In this document: one piece after another, positions 54,595-64,000 of the stretch
Layout: each line of letters starts with the position of its first letter
Position numbering within the stretch: the stretch's first letter is position 1
Origin: QVMM01 sp047030855
GTDB taxonomy: Bacteria; Bacteroidota; Bacteroidia; Bacteroidales; Dysgonomonadaceae
Length of the DNA stretch: 64,000 bases
Assembly (NCBI GenBank): GCA_047030855.1
Contig: JBKYIJ010000009.1
Span: forward strand, 1-64,000
Direction of reading: 5' to 3'
Made by a program: the position numbers and the translations under genes
The notes under the pieces: generated by a model
Seen by the model: the letters and a program-made list of their open reading frames with translations, nothing else
Database searches by the model: none
Told to the model about the DNA's origin: nothing

Positions 54595-57009
54595 ATGCTC
54601 AAGAAAATATCATATCTCTTATTTATTATTTTCCTTTCGGTAGGATATGTTTCTGCCCAAAAAGCAAAAATTTCGGGAACGGTTTATGATTTTGACAGTA
54701 AACCGATGGATTTTGTCAGTGTCGCAAAAAAGAATTCGATAATAGGAACCTTTACCAATTCCAAAGGGAAGTATCAGATCACTGCAAATGTAGGAGATTC
54801 CATCACCTTAGTATTTTCATCGCTCGGCTATCAGACTGCAGAACGCACACTTTTCATCGCCGGTGATATGAACCTGAATATAATAATGCATGAGGACTCC
54901 AAAGTGTTGGATGAAGTGCAGGTTATCGGAGAACAAGCCCAGACAACGACTATGGGGAAAATTGATCCCGGAAATGCAAAACTTTTACCTACGCCCGGAG
55001 GAAGCATTGAGGCGTTAGTAGCAGCGGAAATGGGCGTTACGACAAAGAGCGAGTTAAGCTCACAATACTCCGTAAGGGGCGGAAACTATGACGAAAATAT
55101 TGTGTATGTAAACGGAATAGAAGTCTATCGCCCGCTTCTTGTAAGAGCAGATCAACAGGAAGGCTTGAGTTTTATCAATCCCGACATGACAGGATCGGTC
55201 GGTTTTTCATCGGGGGGATATGATGCTCAATACGGCGATAAAATGGCATCTGTGCTGGACATAACATACAAAACCCCTAAATCTTTCGAAGCATCGGCAT
55301 CCGCCAGTATATTAGGAGCAAGTGCTTACGTAGGCAGCAGGACTAAAAAATTTACGCAAATAACAGGTATCCGATACAAAACAACCAAGGCTCTTTTAGG
55401 GACTACCGATACGGATGCAGAGTACGATCCTGAATTTGTAGACATACAAACATATCTTACGTATGAGTTTGTGCCGAAATGGGAAATAAGTTTTCTCGGG
55501 AACTATGCGAGCAACGTTTACAAATTCACGCCTAAGACACGTAAAACAAAATTCGGGACGCTGAATGACGCTAAAAATTTCACGGTATTCTTTGACGGAT
55601 GGGAACATGATAAATTCCTAACTGCTTTCGGTGCTTTAACCTTGAAAGGTAAGATAAAAGATAATCTCGAGTTAGGACTTCAGGCTTCTGCATTTTCTTC
55701 CGACGAACGCGAACGTTACGATGTAAATGGTGAATATAAGCTTACCGACGCTAATTTGGAAACGGAAAACGGTGAAGGAGGCGAAGGCGAAACAGGTAAT
55801 TTCTTGGGAGTCGGAACTTATCACGAACATGCCCGCAATCAACTCAGATCGGATGTGATAAACATAGGGCACTTCGGGGCAATAAAAGTAAGTAAGCATA
55901 ATGTAAAATGGGGATTATCGCTTCAAACAGAAAAGATTGACGATAAAATAAAGGAATGGGAAATGCGTGACTCGGCAGGTTATTCACTCCCAAGCACAGG
56001 AAACAAAATAAACATTTATTCAAATCTCATATCTAAAAATAAAACTAATTCGACGCGTTTCTCGGGTTATCTGCAAGACACGTATCGTTTTGGAAATAAT
56101 GAAAACCTTTTCACGCTCAACGTTGGCGTAAGAGGAAGTTACTGGACTTTCAACAAGGAATTTTTGTTCAGTCCCAGAGCATCGTTTTCGTGGATACCTG
56201 TCGATAAAGGGTTAACCTTCCGGTTTGCGACGGGCGTGTATTATCAGGCTCCTTTCTACAAAGAATATCAACGCCCTGTCGTAAGGGACGGAAACACGTA
56301 TATGGAACTTAATAAGGATATTAAATCTCAAAAATCCATTCATTTTGTATTAGGCGGCGATTATCAATTTAAAGCTATCGAAAGAAAATTCAAGTTCACA
56401 GGAGAGTTGTATTATAAAAAACTATCGAACCTGAACCCTTACACGGTCGACAATGTAAAAATCCGTTATCTCGGAGAAAACATCGGATCGGGATACATTA
56501 TGGGGATCGACACAAAGCTTTTCGGAGAATTCGTGGAAGGCACTGACAGTTGGGTGAGTTTTTCTCTGATGAAAGCCCAGCAGGATATTAACGGCACAAA
56601 AGTACCGTTACCGACAGATCAGCGTTTTAATATATCGCTGTTTTTCCAAGACTACTTACCGGGTAAAGAACGATTGAAGATGAGCCTCATCGGACATTTT
56701 TCGCAAGGATTGCCAACTACCGCCCCACATACTGGATACGAAAAAGGATATTTCCGCTCATCGAGTTACAAACGATTGGATATAGGGTTCTCATGGGAAT
56801 TGTTAGGAGAGGACTATGCCATTCGGAAACGGAATAATTTCGTGGGCACATTCAAAAACATATGGATCGGAGTAGACATATTTAACCTGTTCGACATCAG
56901 CAATATAAACTCTTACTATTGGGTAACGGACATATTCAACCAGCAATATGCCGTACCGAATTATTTGACAGGCAGACAATTAAATATTAAATTCATTGCC
57001 GAATTTTAA
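54595..57009 (+). CDS. TonB-dependent receptor
   Basis: 804 aa. Signal peptide (YVSAQ), carboxypeptidase-like domain (about 22-105, ISGTVYDFDSKPMDFVSV), plug domain (about 115-225, YSVRGGNYDENIVYVNGIEVYRP) and a barrel ending FIAEF. It belongs to a widely conserved Bacteroidetes group not tied to a SusD partner. The M13 peptidase follows 62 bases later, which hints at peptide uptake, but this is only context. Confidence 0.9.
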   Translation: MLKKISYLLFIIFLSVGYVSAQKAKISGTVYDFDSKPMDFVSVAKKNSIIGTFTNSKGKYQITANVGDSITLVFSSLGYQTAERTLFIAGDMNLNIIMHEDSKVLDEVQVIGEQAQTTTMGKIDPGNAKLLPTPGGSIEALVAAEMGVTTKSELSSQYSVRGGNYDENIVYVNGIEVYRPLLVRADQQEGLSFINPDMTGSVGFSSGGYDAQYGDKMASVLDITYKTPKSFEASASASILGASAYVGSRTKKFTQITGIRYKTTKALLGTTDTDAEYDPEFVDIQTYLTYEFVPKWEISFLGNYASNVYKFTPKTRKTKFGTLNDAKNFTVFFDGWEHDKFLTAFGALTLKGKIKDNLELGLQASAFSSDERERYDVNGEYKLTDANLETENGEGGEGETGNFLGVGTYHEHARNQLRSDVINIGHFGAIKVSKHNVKWGLSLQTEKIDDKIKEWEMRDSAGYSLPSTGNKINIYSNLISKNKTNSTRFSGYLQDTYRFGNNENLFTLNVGVRGSYWTFNKEFLFSPRASFSWIPVDKGLTFRFATGVYYQAPFYKEYQRPVVRDGNTYMELNKDIKSQKSIHFVLGGDYQFKAIERKFKFTGELYYKKLSNLNPYTVDNVKIRYLGENIGSGYIMGIDTKLFGEFVEGTDSWVSFSLMKAQQDINGTKVPLPTDQRFNISLFFQDYLPGKERLKMSLIGHFSQGLPTTAPHTGYEKGYFRSSSYKRLDIGFSWELLGEDYAIRKRNNFVGTFKNIWIGVDIFNLFDISNINSYYWVTDIFNQQYAVPNYLTGRQLNIKFIAEF

Positions 57010-57071
57010 ATAATTGTAGTAAATTGCCGTCTGTCTTTTTGATCAGATTGAAACAAAATAAAAATTATTTT

Positions 57072-59114
57072 ATGAGGAAAATTTATTTTTTACCGATTGC
57101 ACTGTTTGCTGTGGGTAGCATAATGAGTTGCAAAGACAAATCAAATGATAAAAACGTTATGGAAAAAGGTCTGGATATAGCCAATCTGGATACTACGGTA
57201 GCTCCCGGTACGGATTTCTTTTTGTACTCGACAGGAGGATGGGCAAAAGCAAATCCCATTCCTGACGAGTATGGTAGATACGGATCATTCGACCAATTAA
57301 GAGAAAATAATCAGGAACAGATCAAAAACCTGATTATCGAACTCGGTAAGACGGAGCATGAACAAGGAAGTTCGGCACAAAAGATCGGCGATCTTTATAA
57401 ACTTGGTATGGACAGTACCAAATTAAATAATGACGGGGCAGCTCCTATCATGGATCAGCTCGCGACTATTGCCGCTGCAAAAACAACAGAAGATATTATT
57501 AAACTAAGCGCCGAATTACGCAAATATACTTCTACTCCATTCTTTGGATTTTATGTAGGAGCGGATGACAAAAACAGTACGATGAACATTGTTCACCTTT
57601 ACCAAGACGGATTGGGACTGGGTGAACGCGACTATTATCTGGAATCGGACGATAATACGAAAAAACTTCGCGAAGGTTACGTAAACCTTATCGTTACTCA
57701 ATTTAAAAACTCGGGATATACAGAAGCTGAAGCGAAAAAAGCAGCTCAGTCTATTATGAAGATAGAAACGGCTTTGGCTAAATCTCATTTCGAGAAAGAA
57801 AAAACCCGCGTACCCGAACTGAATTATCATAAACTGAAAACGGAGCAACTAAACGATTCTGTCGCAAAATTCGAATGGAATTTGTTTTTCAAGACTTTAG
57901 GAGTAAAAGACTTGAAAGAGCTTGACGTTGCCCAGATCGAACCGATAGCGGCTGCCGTTAAATTAATACAGACAACGCCTGTCGAAGAATCTAAAGCTTA
58001 TTTGTCGTGGTGTCTGATCAATACGGCTGCAAACTATCTGAACGACGATTTCGTAAATGCTAATTTTGATTTCTACGGAAAACAATTGAGCGGTCGGAAA
58101 GTATTACAGCCAAGATGGAAACGTACCGTAAGCACAATCAACAGCGCTTTGGGCGAAGAAGTAGGGCAAATGTACGTGAAGGAATATTTCCCGCCTCAGG
58201 CGAAAGAACGTATGCTGAAACTTGTAAAAAACCTTGAAGTATCGTTAGGTGAACGCATCAACGGCTTGGACTGGATGAGCAAACCCACAAAAGATAAAGC
58301 TCAGGAAAAACTGAAATCATTTATCGTAAAAATAGGATATCCCGACAAATGGAGAGATTTTTCAGGGTTAGACATCAAGAGCGATAACTATTGGACAAAC
58401 ATAGTTCGTGCATCTGTCTTTGAATTCGATTATATGCTAAGCAAGCTGGGAAAGACGGTAGACCGATCTGAATGGCTGATGTCTCCGCAGACTGTGAATG
58501 CGTATTACAATCCGACAACGAACGAAATATGTTTTCCTGCGGGAATACTTCAACCGCCGTTCTTCTATATGAATGCTGATGATGCTGTGAATTACGGAGC
58601 AATAGGTGTAGTTATCGGACATGAAATGACTCACGGGTTTGACGATCAGGGCAGAAAATATGACAAAAACGGAAATATGTCGGACTGGTGGACGCCTGAG
58701 GATGCCAAGAAGTTTGAAGAGAGAGCACAAGTATTGATAGATCATTTCAATAACATAATCGTAATTGATTCTTTACATGCAAACGGATCTTTCACGTTGG
58801 GAGAAAACATCGCTGACTTCGGCGGATTGCAGGTATCATATAACGCATTCTTGAAAACAGATGAAGCTAAAGAGGGCAAGACTATTGATAACTTCACTCC
58901 GAAACAACGCTTTTTCCTTGCATACGGAAACTTGTGGGCAGGAAATATTCGTGATGAGGAAATCAGACGTCTTACAAAAATAGATCCGCACTCACTCGGT
59001 GAATGGAGGGTTAACGGTACGTTGCCTCATGTAGACGCATGGTACGAAGCCTTCAGCATAACGGATAAAGATTCGTTATATATACCGAAAGAAAAACGTG
59101 CTTCAATTTGGTAA
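57072..59114 (+). CDS. M13 family zinc metallopeptidase (PepO/neprilysin-like) lipoprotein
   Basis: 680 aa from the ATG at 57072, which opens a lipoprotein signal (ALFAVGSIMSCKDK); a TTG at 57024 is not used. The N-terminal helical domain (GTDFFLYSTGGWAKANPIPDEYGRYG) precedes the catalytic part with NAYYNPTTNEICFPAGILQPPFF, HEMTHGFDDQGR (HExxH), ENIADFGGL (third zinc ligand, ExxxD) and the C-terminal GNLWAGNIRDEEIRR. Cuts short peptides in the periplasm. Confidence 0.95.
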   Translation: MRKIYFLPIALFAVGSIMSCKDKSNDKNVMEKGLDIANLDTTVAPGTDFFLYSTGGWAKANPIPDEYGRYGSFDQLRENNQEQIKNLIIELGKTEHEQGSSAQKIGDLYKLGMDSTKLNNDGAAPIMDQLATIAAAKTTEDIIKLSAELRKYTSTPFFGFYVGADDKNSTMNIVHLYQDGLGLGERDYYLESDDNTKKLREGYVNLIVTQFKNSGYTEAEAKKAAQSIMKIETALAKSHFEKEKTRVPELNYHKLKTEQLNDSVAKFEWNLFFKTLGVKDLKELDVAQIEPIAAAVKLIQTTPVEESKAYLSWCLINTAANYLNDDFVNANFDFYGKQLSGRKVLQPRWKRTVSTINSALGEEVGQMYVKEYFPPQAKERMLKLVKNLEVSLGERINGLDWMSKPTKDKAQEKLKSFIVKIGYPDKWRDFSGLDIKSDNYWTNIVRASVFEFDYMLSKLGKTVDRSEWLMSPQTVNAYYNPTTNEICFPAGILQPPFFYMNADDAVNYGAIGVVIGHEMTHGFDDQGRKYDKNGNMSDWWTPEDAKKFEERAQVLIDHFNNIIVIDSLHANGSFTLGENIADFGGLQVSYNAFLKTDEAKEGKTIDNFTPKQRFFLAYGNLWAGNIRDEEIRRLTKIDPHSLGEWRVNGTLPHVDAWYEAFSITDKDSLYIPKEKRASIW

Positions 59115-59132
59115 GTAAATGTTCTGAACAAT

Positions 59133-59165
59133 AAAAAAGGTTGTATTTTTAATACAACCTTTTTT
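59133..59165 (+). terminator. Intrinsic terminator of the M13 peptidase
   Basis: 15-bp stem AAAAAAGGTTGTATT/AATACAACCTTTTTT with a TTT loop. Confidence 0.85.
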
Positions 59166-59199
59166 TATTACACTGAAATTCGAACTGCGACAAAAAAAA

Positions 59200-59227
59200 G
59201 AAAGGATACTAATTTTAGTATCCTTTC
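59200..59227 (-). terminator. Intrinsic terminator of rpmE2
   Basis: 12-bp stem GAAAGGATACTA/TAGTATCCTTTC with a 4-base loop; an A run at 59192-59199 provides the minus-strand T tail. Confidence 0.85.
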
Positions 59228-59249
59228 AATCAATCTATAATGATATAAA

Positions 59250-59504
59250 TTATTTCTTGTTTCTGTTACCGTAACGGTTCATAAATTTATCAACACGTCC
59301 TGCAGTATCCACCAATTTTTGTTTACCGGTATAAAACGGATGTGAAGAACTTGTTATTTCCAATTTCACCAACGGATATGTAACGCCGTCGATATCTATC
59401 GTTTCTCTTGCATTGATAGTTGAACGCGAGATGAACACTTCATCGTTCGACATATCCTTAAAAGCTACTGGACGATAATTTTCAGGATGAATACCTTTTT
59501 TCAT
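59250..59504 (-). CDS. rpmE2: 50S ribosomal protein L31 type B
   Basis: 84 aa. MKKGIHPENYRPVAFKDMSNDE, EITSSSHPFYTGKQKLVDTAGRVDKFMNRYG is the typical type B form. The zinc-binding cysteines of type A L31 are missing, so it does not need zinc. Monocistronic, with its own promoter and terminator. Confidence 0.97.
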   Translation of the reverse strand: MKKGIHPENYRPVAFKDMSNDEVFISRSTINARETIDIDGVTYPLVKLEITSSSHPFYTGKQKLVDTAGRVDKFMNRYGNRNKK

Positions 59505-59546
59505 TTCTATAATTATTTAATTTTTTTACATTCTAAATTCGGATTG

Positions 59547-59554
59547 CAAATATA
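59547..59554 (-). promoter_or_regulatory. -7 element TATATTTG for rpmE2
   Basis: Perfect -7 match on the minus strand, 42 bases before the rpmE2 ATG. Confidence 0.5.
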
Positions 59555-59637
59555 TAATTTATTTGTAAATAATAAAAATCCAGATAAATAAAAAATGGAA
59601 TCGGATAAATATAATTCTCTTTAAAAGCCTTTTATAT

Positions 59638-59645
59638 TATATTTG
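59638..59645 (+). promoter_or_regulatory. -7 element TATATTTG for the DUF3078 gene
   Basis: Perfect -7 match, 30 bases before the ATG at 59676; it rules out the upstream TTG at 59643 as start. Confidence 0.55.
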
Positions 59646-59675
59646 CAAAAAAATGCGTTTCTAAAAAACAGAAAC

Positions 59676-61067
59676 ATGAATAGAGTAAGAATATCAATTC
59701 TCTGTGTTTATATATTCCTTTTAATTTTTCCAAATGTCATGTATCCGCGATCGGCAGCAGATACTGATTTTTCTGTGTTGAAAAATAATGCAACTGTATC
59801 CGATTCAATACCTGCACTGCAAAGAAATAAAATCGGATTATTGGAAATAAACAATATATGGACGCCTATTGATGATAATATTACTTTCAACGATACGATG
59901 TTCTACAGTCCGTCTTTCCTTCCCATTGTGTTTGACGGCAGAATATTGCCGTACAATATGGACTTCATAAAGAAAGACAGCTCTTTCTCTCCGCCTGTGT
60001 TTCATTTGATTTCGCCAGACAGTACGCTTCAACCTTACATAAACGAAAGCAAAAAAGTGCATGAGATGAGAAAAATGTACTTCCTCAATCCCGAAAACAG
60101 AGAAAGGATACATTACAGTACACTTATGCTCAAAAAAGTAAAACCTGTATCGAACGAAGGAATAGATGCCAACAAAAATATTTTTCAAAACCTGATTACG
60201 GCAGAAGATCCTATACAGATAGCCACTCCACCCGAACTGCAAAAGTATGTACCGAAAAAGAAGAGATGGTTTATTAACGGTGAGCACTCTTTACAGATTG
60301 CCCAAAATCATATATCCGATAATTGGTACAAAGGGGGAAACAGCAGCTTTTACATAAAGAATTACCACAAGTTTACACTCAATTACAAGAGAGAAAAAAT
60401 AACTTTTGACAATACTCTGGAGTGGAGACTCGGACTTCAGAACTCATCGGGAGATACGATACGTGATATCAGCATAAACGACGACTTGTTAAGAACTTAC
60501 AGCGTTTTTGGTTATAAAGCCTTCAACAAGTGGTCTTACTCAACAACGCTTGAGTTGAAAACCCAGATTTTCAATATATACCCTGAAAATAAAAATAACA
60601 GGAAAGCATCATTCCTCTCTCCGTTGGATGTCAACTTAGGGATCGGTATGAGTTATAACTTAAACAAAAAGTTTGAAAACAACCTGACCCGAAAACTCAA
60701 GCTGGCATTGAACCTGTCCCCTCTGTCTATGAATTTCAGATACATAAGGGACGATAAAGTGGACGAAACATCTTTCAAGCTGGAAAAGGGCAAAAAGACC
60801 AAAACCGATTTAGGATCGTTAGTCAACTCCGAACTTACGTTTAATTTCAATAGTTTTATCACATGGAATTCGCGTTTCAAGTACTTCACAAATTATGAAA
60901 GCATTACGGCGGAATTCGAAAATAAGCTGGATTTTATACTTAACAGATATTTCTCGACAAGCTTGTTTGTATATCTCAGATACGACGAAACCTCGAAGAA
61001 GGACGATAAATTAAAATATCTGCAAGTCAATGAAATATTGAGTTTCGGGTTGAATTACAAATGGTAA
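59676..61067 (+). CDS. DUF3078 outer-membrane protein
   Basis: 463 aa from the ATG at 59676. Signal peptide (hydrophobic YIFLLIFPNVMY). The mature region contains the DUF3078 marks GEHSLQIAQNHISDNWYKGGNSSFYI, a barrel-like C-terminal half of alternating strands and ends GLNYKW with a terminal aromatic. Function unknown, outer membrane inferred. It ends 8 bases from the convergent gldFG gene. Confidence 0.85.
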   Translation: MNRVRISILCVYIFLLIFPNVMYPRSAADTDFSVLKNNATVSDSIPALQRNKIGLLEINNIWTPIDDNITFNDTMFYSPSFLPIVFDGRILPYNMDFIKKDSSFSPPVFHLISPDSTLQPYINESKKVHEMRKMYFLNPENRERIHYSTLMLKKVKPVSNEGIDANKNIFQNLITAEDPIQIATPPELQKYVPKKKRWFINGEHSLQIAQNHISDNWYKGGNSSFYIKNYHKFTLNYKREKITFDNTLEWRLGLQNSSGDTIRDISINDDLLRTYSVFGYKAFNKWSYSTTLELKTQIFNIYPENKNNRKASFLSPLDVNLGIGMSYNLNKKFENNLTRKLKLALNLSPLSMNFRYIRDDKVDETSFKLEKGKKTKTDLGSLVNSELTFNFNSFITWNSRFKYFTNYESITAEFENKLDFILNRYFSTSLFVYLRYDETSKKDDKLKYLQVNEILSFGLNYKW

Positions 61068-61075
61068 ATATCTGA

Positions 61076-63497
61076 TTATATAGTCTTTTCGTATTTTCTT
61101 TTTCTGATATAATAGCACAATCCGATTACCAACAAAGAAAAAAATACGGGTACGCATACCGCAATTATTGAATATTGATTCCCGTTTTCGTAGATTTTCT
61201 GCCTGTCAAGAAGCCTTATTTTCTGGTGTTTATTCCGTAAAGAAAACCAATCGTCATCATTAGCAAGCCAATTAACGGCATTCACAATAAAGTCGGGATT
61301 CCCGAACTGCCTTTCCGTAACCCTGTCGAAACCCATAGGCAAAGCCTGTGTTTGTCCGTCATAATTAATCAGATCATTTTTAATAATGCTTGATGACGAT
61401 ACTACTATCATCTTTGTATGTTCGCTTGCCGTTTTAATCTGTTTACCGTTCATCTGAATATCAGCAGGGGTTAATCTGTTTTCAAACAAAGAGTTGAATT
61501 TTCCTTCCAATGTAACTCCAACCGGTAAAAAAGACTGATTAAAATAATTTGAAGTTGTAAGAGCACGTTCCGTATCAAAATGAATCATCTCAGGAACTTC
61601 TACTATGTGCGAATTGGAAGAAGTAGTCAGAAGTACATCTTTTTTTATATCAGAGTTTTTCCCGACAAAATCAATCGAGCTTGCAAATACAGATTTTACC
61701 AAAGAAATGTCCTTTGTAAGAGGATTATCTATTGATGGCAGAAGCAACGGAGAATAATACCATGGAACCTGTACATACTGATTATTAGCGTCACTTTCGC
61801 CACTTGTAAGATAAATGGGCAGGCATTGTTTATCCTGTAATAAAACAGGATTAATACGAACCCCGTACGTAAACAACATATCGTCAAGCCCTACATCATT
61901 CTTCATACTTGGCGATTGTCCGAGTTTCTCTAAATCCGAATGAGACAAATATACGCCGTCGATCAGCCACAACACCCTGCCTCCGTTCATAACGTACTGA
62001 TCAAGGACAAATTTTTCCGTTTCGGAAAAACGCTTCTGAGGACCTGCTATTATAATAACCTTAAATGGTTTAAGTACCGACACGTCATTACCGATTTCAC
62101 CTCTGTTAACAAAATAGTATTTCGAAAGCAGCCTCTCCGCATCATATACATAAGGTCTTTCTATTTCTTCATGCCCTTCGATAAAGGCAATGTCAACAGG
62201 ATCGCCGTTTTTTAATAACCTCAATGCGTCTATAAATTCAAATTCCAGATTTTCGACAGAAGCGTTCAGGTTTTCTTCCGATGAATATCCTGCAACATTT
62301 TTCAGAAGCTTTACCGACAAAGTGTCTTCTCCTCTGATAATTTGCGCATAAGGATATATAGTGCTTTGACTGGTTTTACCGTCTCTGCCGACTTCATTCA
62401 AAGTTATGCCGTTCATTTGCATAGATGCCATATAATTAGACAAATCGGCAGAATTATCAGCCAAATGTCGAGGATCGACAAATTTATGGTTTATCGTATT
62501 TTTACTGTATCTCTCAAAGTCTGACAAAAGATCGTCAACCGCATTATGCAGTTTCTGAAACCCTGAGTTCAAATCTCCTTCCAGATAAACTAATATTCGG
62601 ATTTGTTCTTCATGTTTGCTTAAATCCGAAAGAAGTTTTTTTCGAATAGTCGCTCATGGTATATTTCCTGTCTTCTGTAAAATCGGCTCTGACGTTCGGA
62701 ATAAAAATCATTATACAGTTTAAAATGATTACAGCAATTGCCGAATACAACAAAAATTTTCTGTCTTTTGCTCCTTTTAAACTCAATATATAAATACCCA
62801 GAACAGTGAATATTATAATATAATTGACAAAGACAATAATATCTTTCAATTGAAAGACTCCTTTTTGCATTAACCTATAATGCTCCGAAATACCTATTGA
62901 AGATATGAAAGACTGAACCTTAATACTGTCAAATACCGATGCCAGCAAGTCAAAACCATAAAAAACAAGGAAATTAAGGATAACAGCCAAAACGTATGCA
63001 ACAGCCTGATTTTTACTTAATGAAGATGAAAAAACGCCAATTATAATAAATACCAGAGAGAGTAGCATGACACCTGCGTAAGAGGAAACGATCTCGTTAA
63101 TATCCAGATTTCCTTTCGGAATGCTCAAAACATATATTATGTATATATAAACGGCAGTCGTAGCAAGTATAAATATGAAGAACAGCCAGACGGATAAGGT
63201 TTTACTGAAAAACAAAGAAGAAAGGCTTACAGGTCTGGATCGGTAAACATCTAAATTTCCTGTCCGCTTTTCCTCTGAAAAAGAACGCATTGTAAGAGCA
63301 GGAATCAAAACGATCAGCAAAACAGATACCAGCGTGAAAAAGGGGTTTAAAGATGCATAACCCGCTGACAAAATATTGAAATTACCGGGAAAGATCCATA
63401 ACATTAACCCCAAAGCAAGCAAAAAAGCAATACTGAAGAATATGCTCACAGGCGAACAAACAAGCGCAATAAATTCTCTTTTTATTAATGCCTTCAT
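61076..63497 (-). CDS. gldFG: Fused GldF-GldG ABC transporter protein, frame broken once
   Basis: About 806 aa if mended, from the ATG at 63497 (MKALIKREF). The GldF part has six membrane helices (PVSIFFSIAFLLALG to IIIFTVLGIYILSL) and runs without a new start into the GldG N-terminus (FLLYSAIAVIILNCIMI, then RADFTEDRKYTMSDYSKK). The frame shifts in a run of seven A at 62642-62636; dropping one gives KKLLSDLSKHEEQIRILVYLEG. The GldG substrate-binding-like domain (FQKLHNAVDDLL onwards) ends in a membrane helix (YSIIAVCVPVFFSLLVIGLCYY). In gliding bacteria GldA-F-G form a transporter linked to the T9SS; the ATPase gene gldA is not seen here. Confidence 0.85.
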
Positions 63498-63666
63498 ATT
63501 AATTCTATACAAACAAAAGATAAAGATAGCATTTTTAGAAACAGTAATGCACTAAGAACGTATAACGAGAGGATTTGATATGAAATTAACAAAAATTCAA
63601 ACAATTTTCGTATTCTATTGTTATCTATAAATGTAAAGAAAGTGTCAAATAATTAAATATAAAAAT

Positions 63667-64000
63667 ATGTCTGTTTTAAAAGAATTGAAAGAATTCATGA
63701 CCCGCGGCAACGTGGTCGATATGGCTGTCGGTGTAATCATCGGAGGAGCTTTCGGTAAAATAGTATCATCGCTTGTCAGTGACGTTATAATGCCTCCCAT
63801 TGGAGCTTTATTAAGCGGTGTTAATTTTCAGGATTTGAAATTAGTGATCAAACAAGCAAGCATACAGGGAGGAGAAGTTGTACCTGCCGTAACAATAAAT
63901 TACGGAGCATTCATCCAAACAGTAATCGACTTTGTTATAATTGCAACCGTGATATTTTTCGCGATAAAAGGAATCAATACGCTTCGCAAAAAACAGGAAG
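63667..64000 (+). CDS. mscL: Large-conductance mechanosensitive channel, 3' truncated by window end
   Basis: 111 codons visible. MSVLKELKEFMTRGNVVDMAVGVIIGGAFGKIVSSLVSDVIMPPIG contains the amphipathic N-terminal helix, the pore helix TM1 with its glycine-rich face, then the periplasmic loop (NFQDLKL, VVPAVTINYG) and TM2 (FIQTVIDFVIIATVIFFAIKG). The stop and C-terminal bundle lie beyond base 64,000. Inner-membrane emergency valve for hypo-osmotic shock. Confidence 0.97.
   Translation, partial: MSVLKELKEFMTRGNVVDMAVGVIIGGAFGKIVSSLVSDVIMPPIGALLSGVNFQDLKLVIKQASIQGGEVVPAVTINYGAFIQTVIDFVIIATVIFFAIKGINTLRKKQE

Overview
The window comes from the chromosome of a Bacteroidota bacterium, most likely a member of Bacteroidales. 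The signs are low GC, -7 elements of the TAnnTTTG type, TonB-dependent receptors, proteins with type IX secretion (T9SS) sorting tails, GldF/GldG, a zinc-independent L31 protein and a tmRNA tag ending YALAA. A fermentative, sugar-acid-using genus such as Dysgonomonas would fit, but the genus cannot be fixed from the sequence alone.

Bases 1 to about 15,776 are accessory DNA that ends exactly at the 3' end of the tmRNA gene ssrA. In order it holds a tyrosine integrase with a broken 5' end, three accessory genes (DUF1016 nuclease, an unknown, DUF3795), and a mobilisation and replication core. That core comprises a DUF3853 helix-turn-helix protein, a RepA-like ATPase, a TOPRIM primase, a candidate oriT made of five consecutive inverted repeats, and a MobV relaxase. 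Next come a 137-bp imperfect palindrome and a cargo run: a uracil-DNA-glycosylase-like protein, a TM2/coiled-coil membrane protein, a small soluble protein, tiny membrane proteins and a WYL regulator. The last block is a three-gene serine recombinase cassette. The recombinase gene has two frameshifts, and its C-terminal module recurs in the two following genes.

From 15,777 on the DNA looks like core genome: ssrA, a Wza/Wzc capsule export pair, tRNA-Arg(ACG), a MscS channel, DUF1015, an outer-membrane DUF3943 protein, a phosphohexomutase, an RRM RNA-binding protein, YbaK, MgtE, thymidine kinase and an Fe-ADH. A pectin/hexuronate operon follows (DUF4861, uxaC, kdgK, uxaB, HIT, uxaA, pectinesterase). 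It takes galacturonate through tagaturonate, altronate and KDG to KDPG. Then comes clpB.

The stretch 42,780-54,400 reads as a locus for extracellular nucleic-acid degradation and uptake. It has two endonuclease I family proteins with T9SS tails, a T9SS protein with two beta-sandwich-like repeats, a DUF5689 lipoprotein, a TonB-dependent receptor, and a divergent endonuclease/exonuclease/phosphatase enzyme. The right end carries another TonB receptor, an M13 peptidase, rpmE2, a DUF3078 protein, a fused GldF-GldG gene and the start of mscL.

Several core genes (mscS, mgtE twice, gldFG) and the integrase are broken by single-base shifts. Three of these lie at runs of exactly seven A. This pattern points to homopolymer errors in the assembly, or less likely to slippage-prone genes, rather than true gene death.
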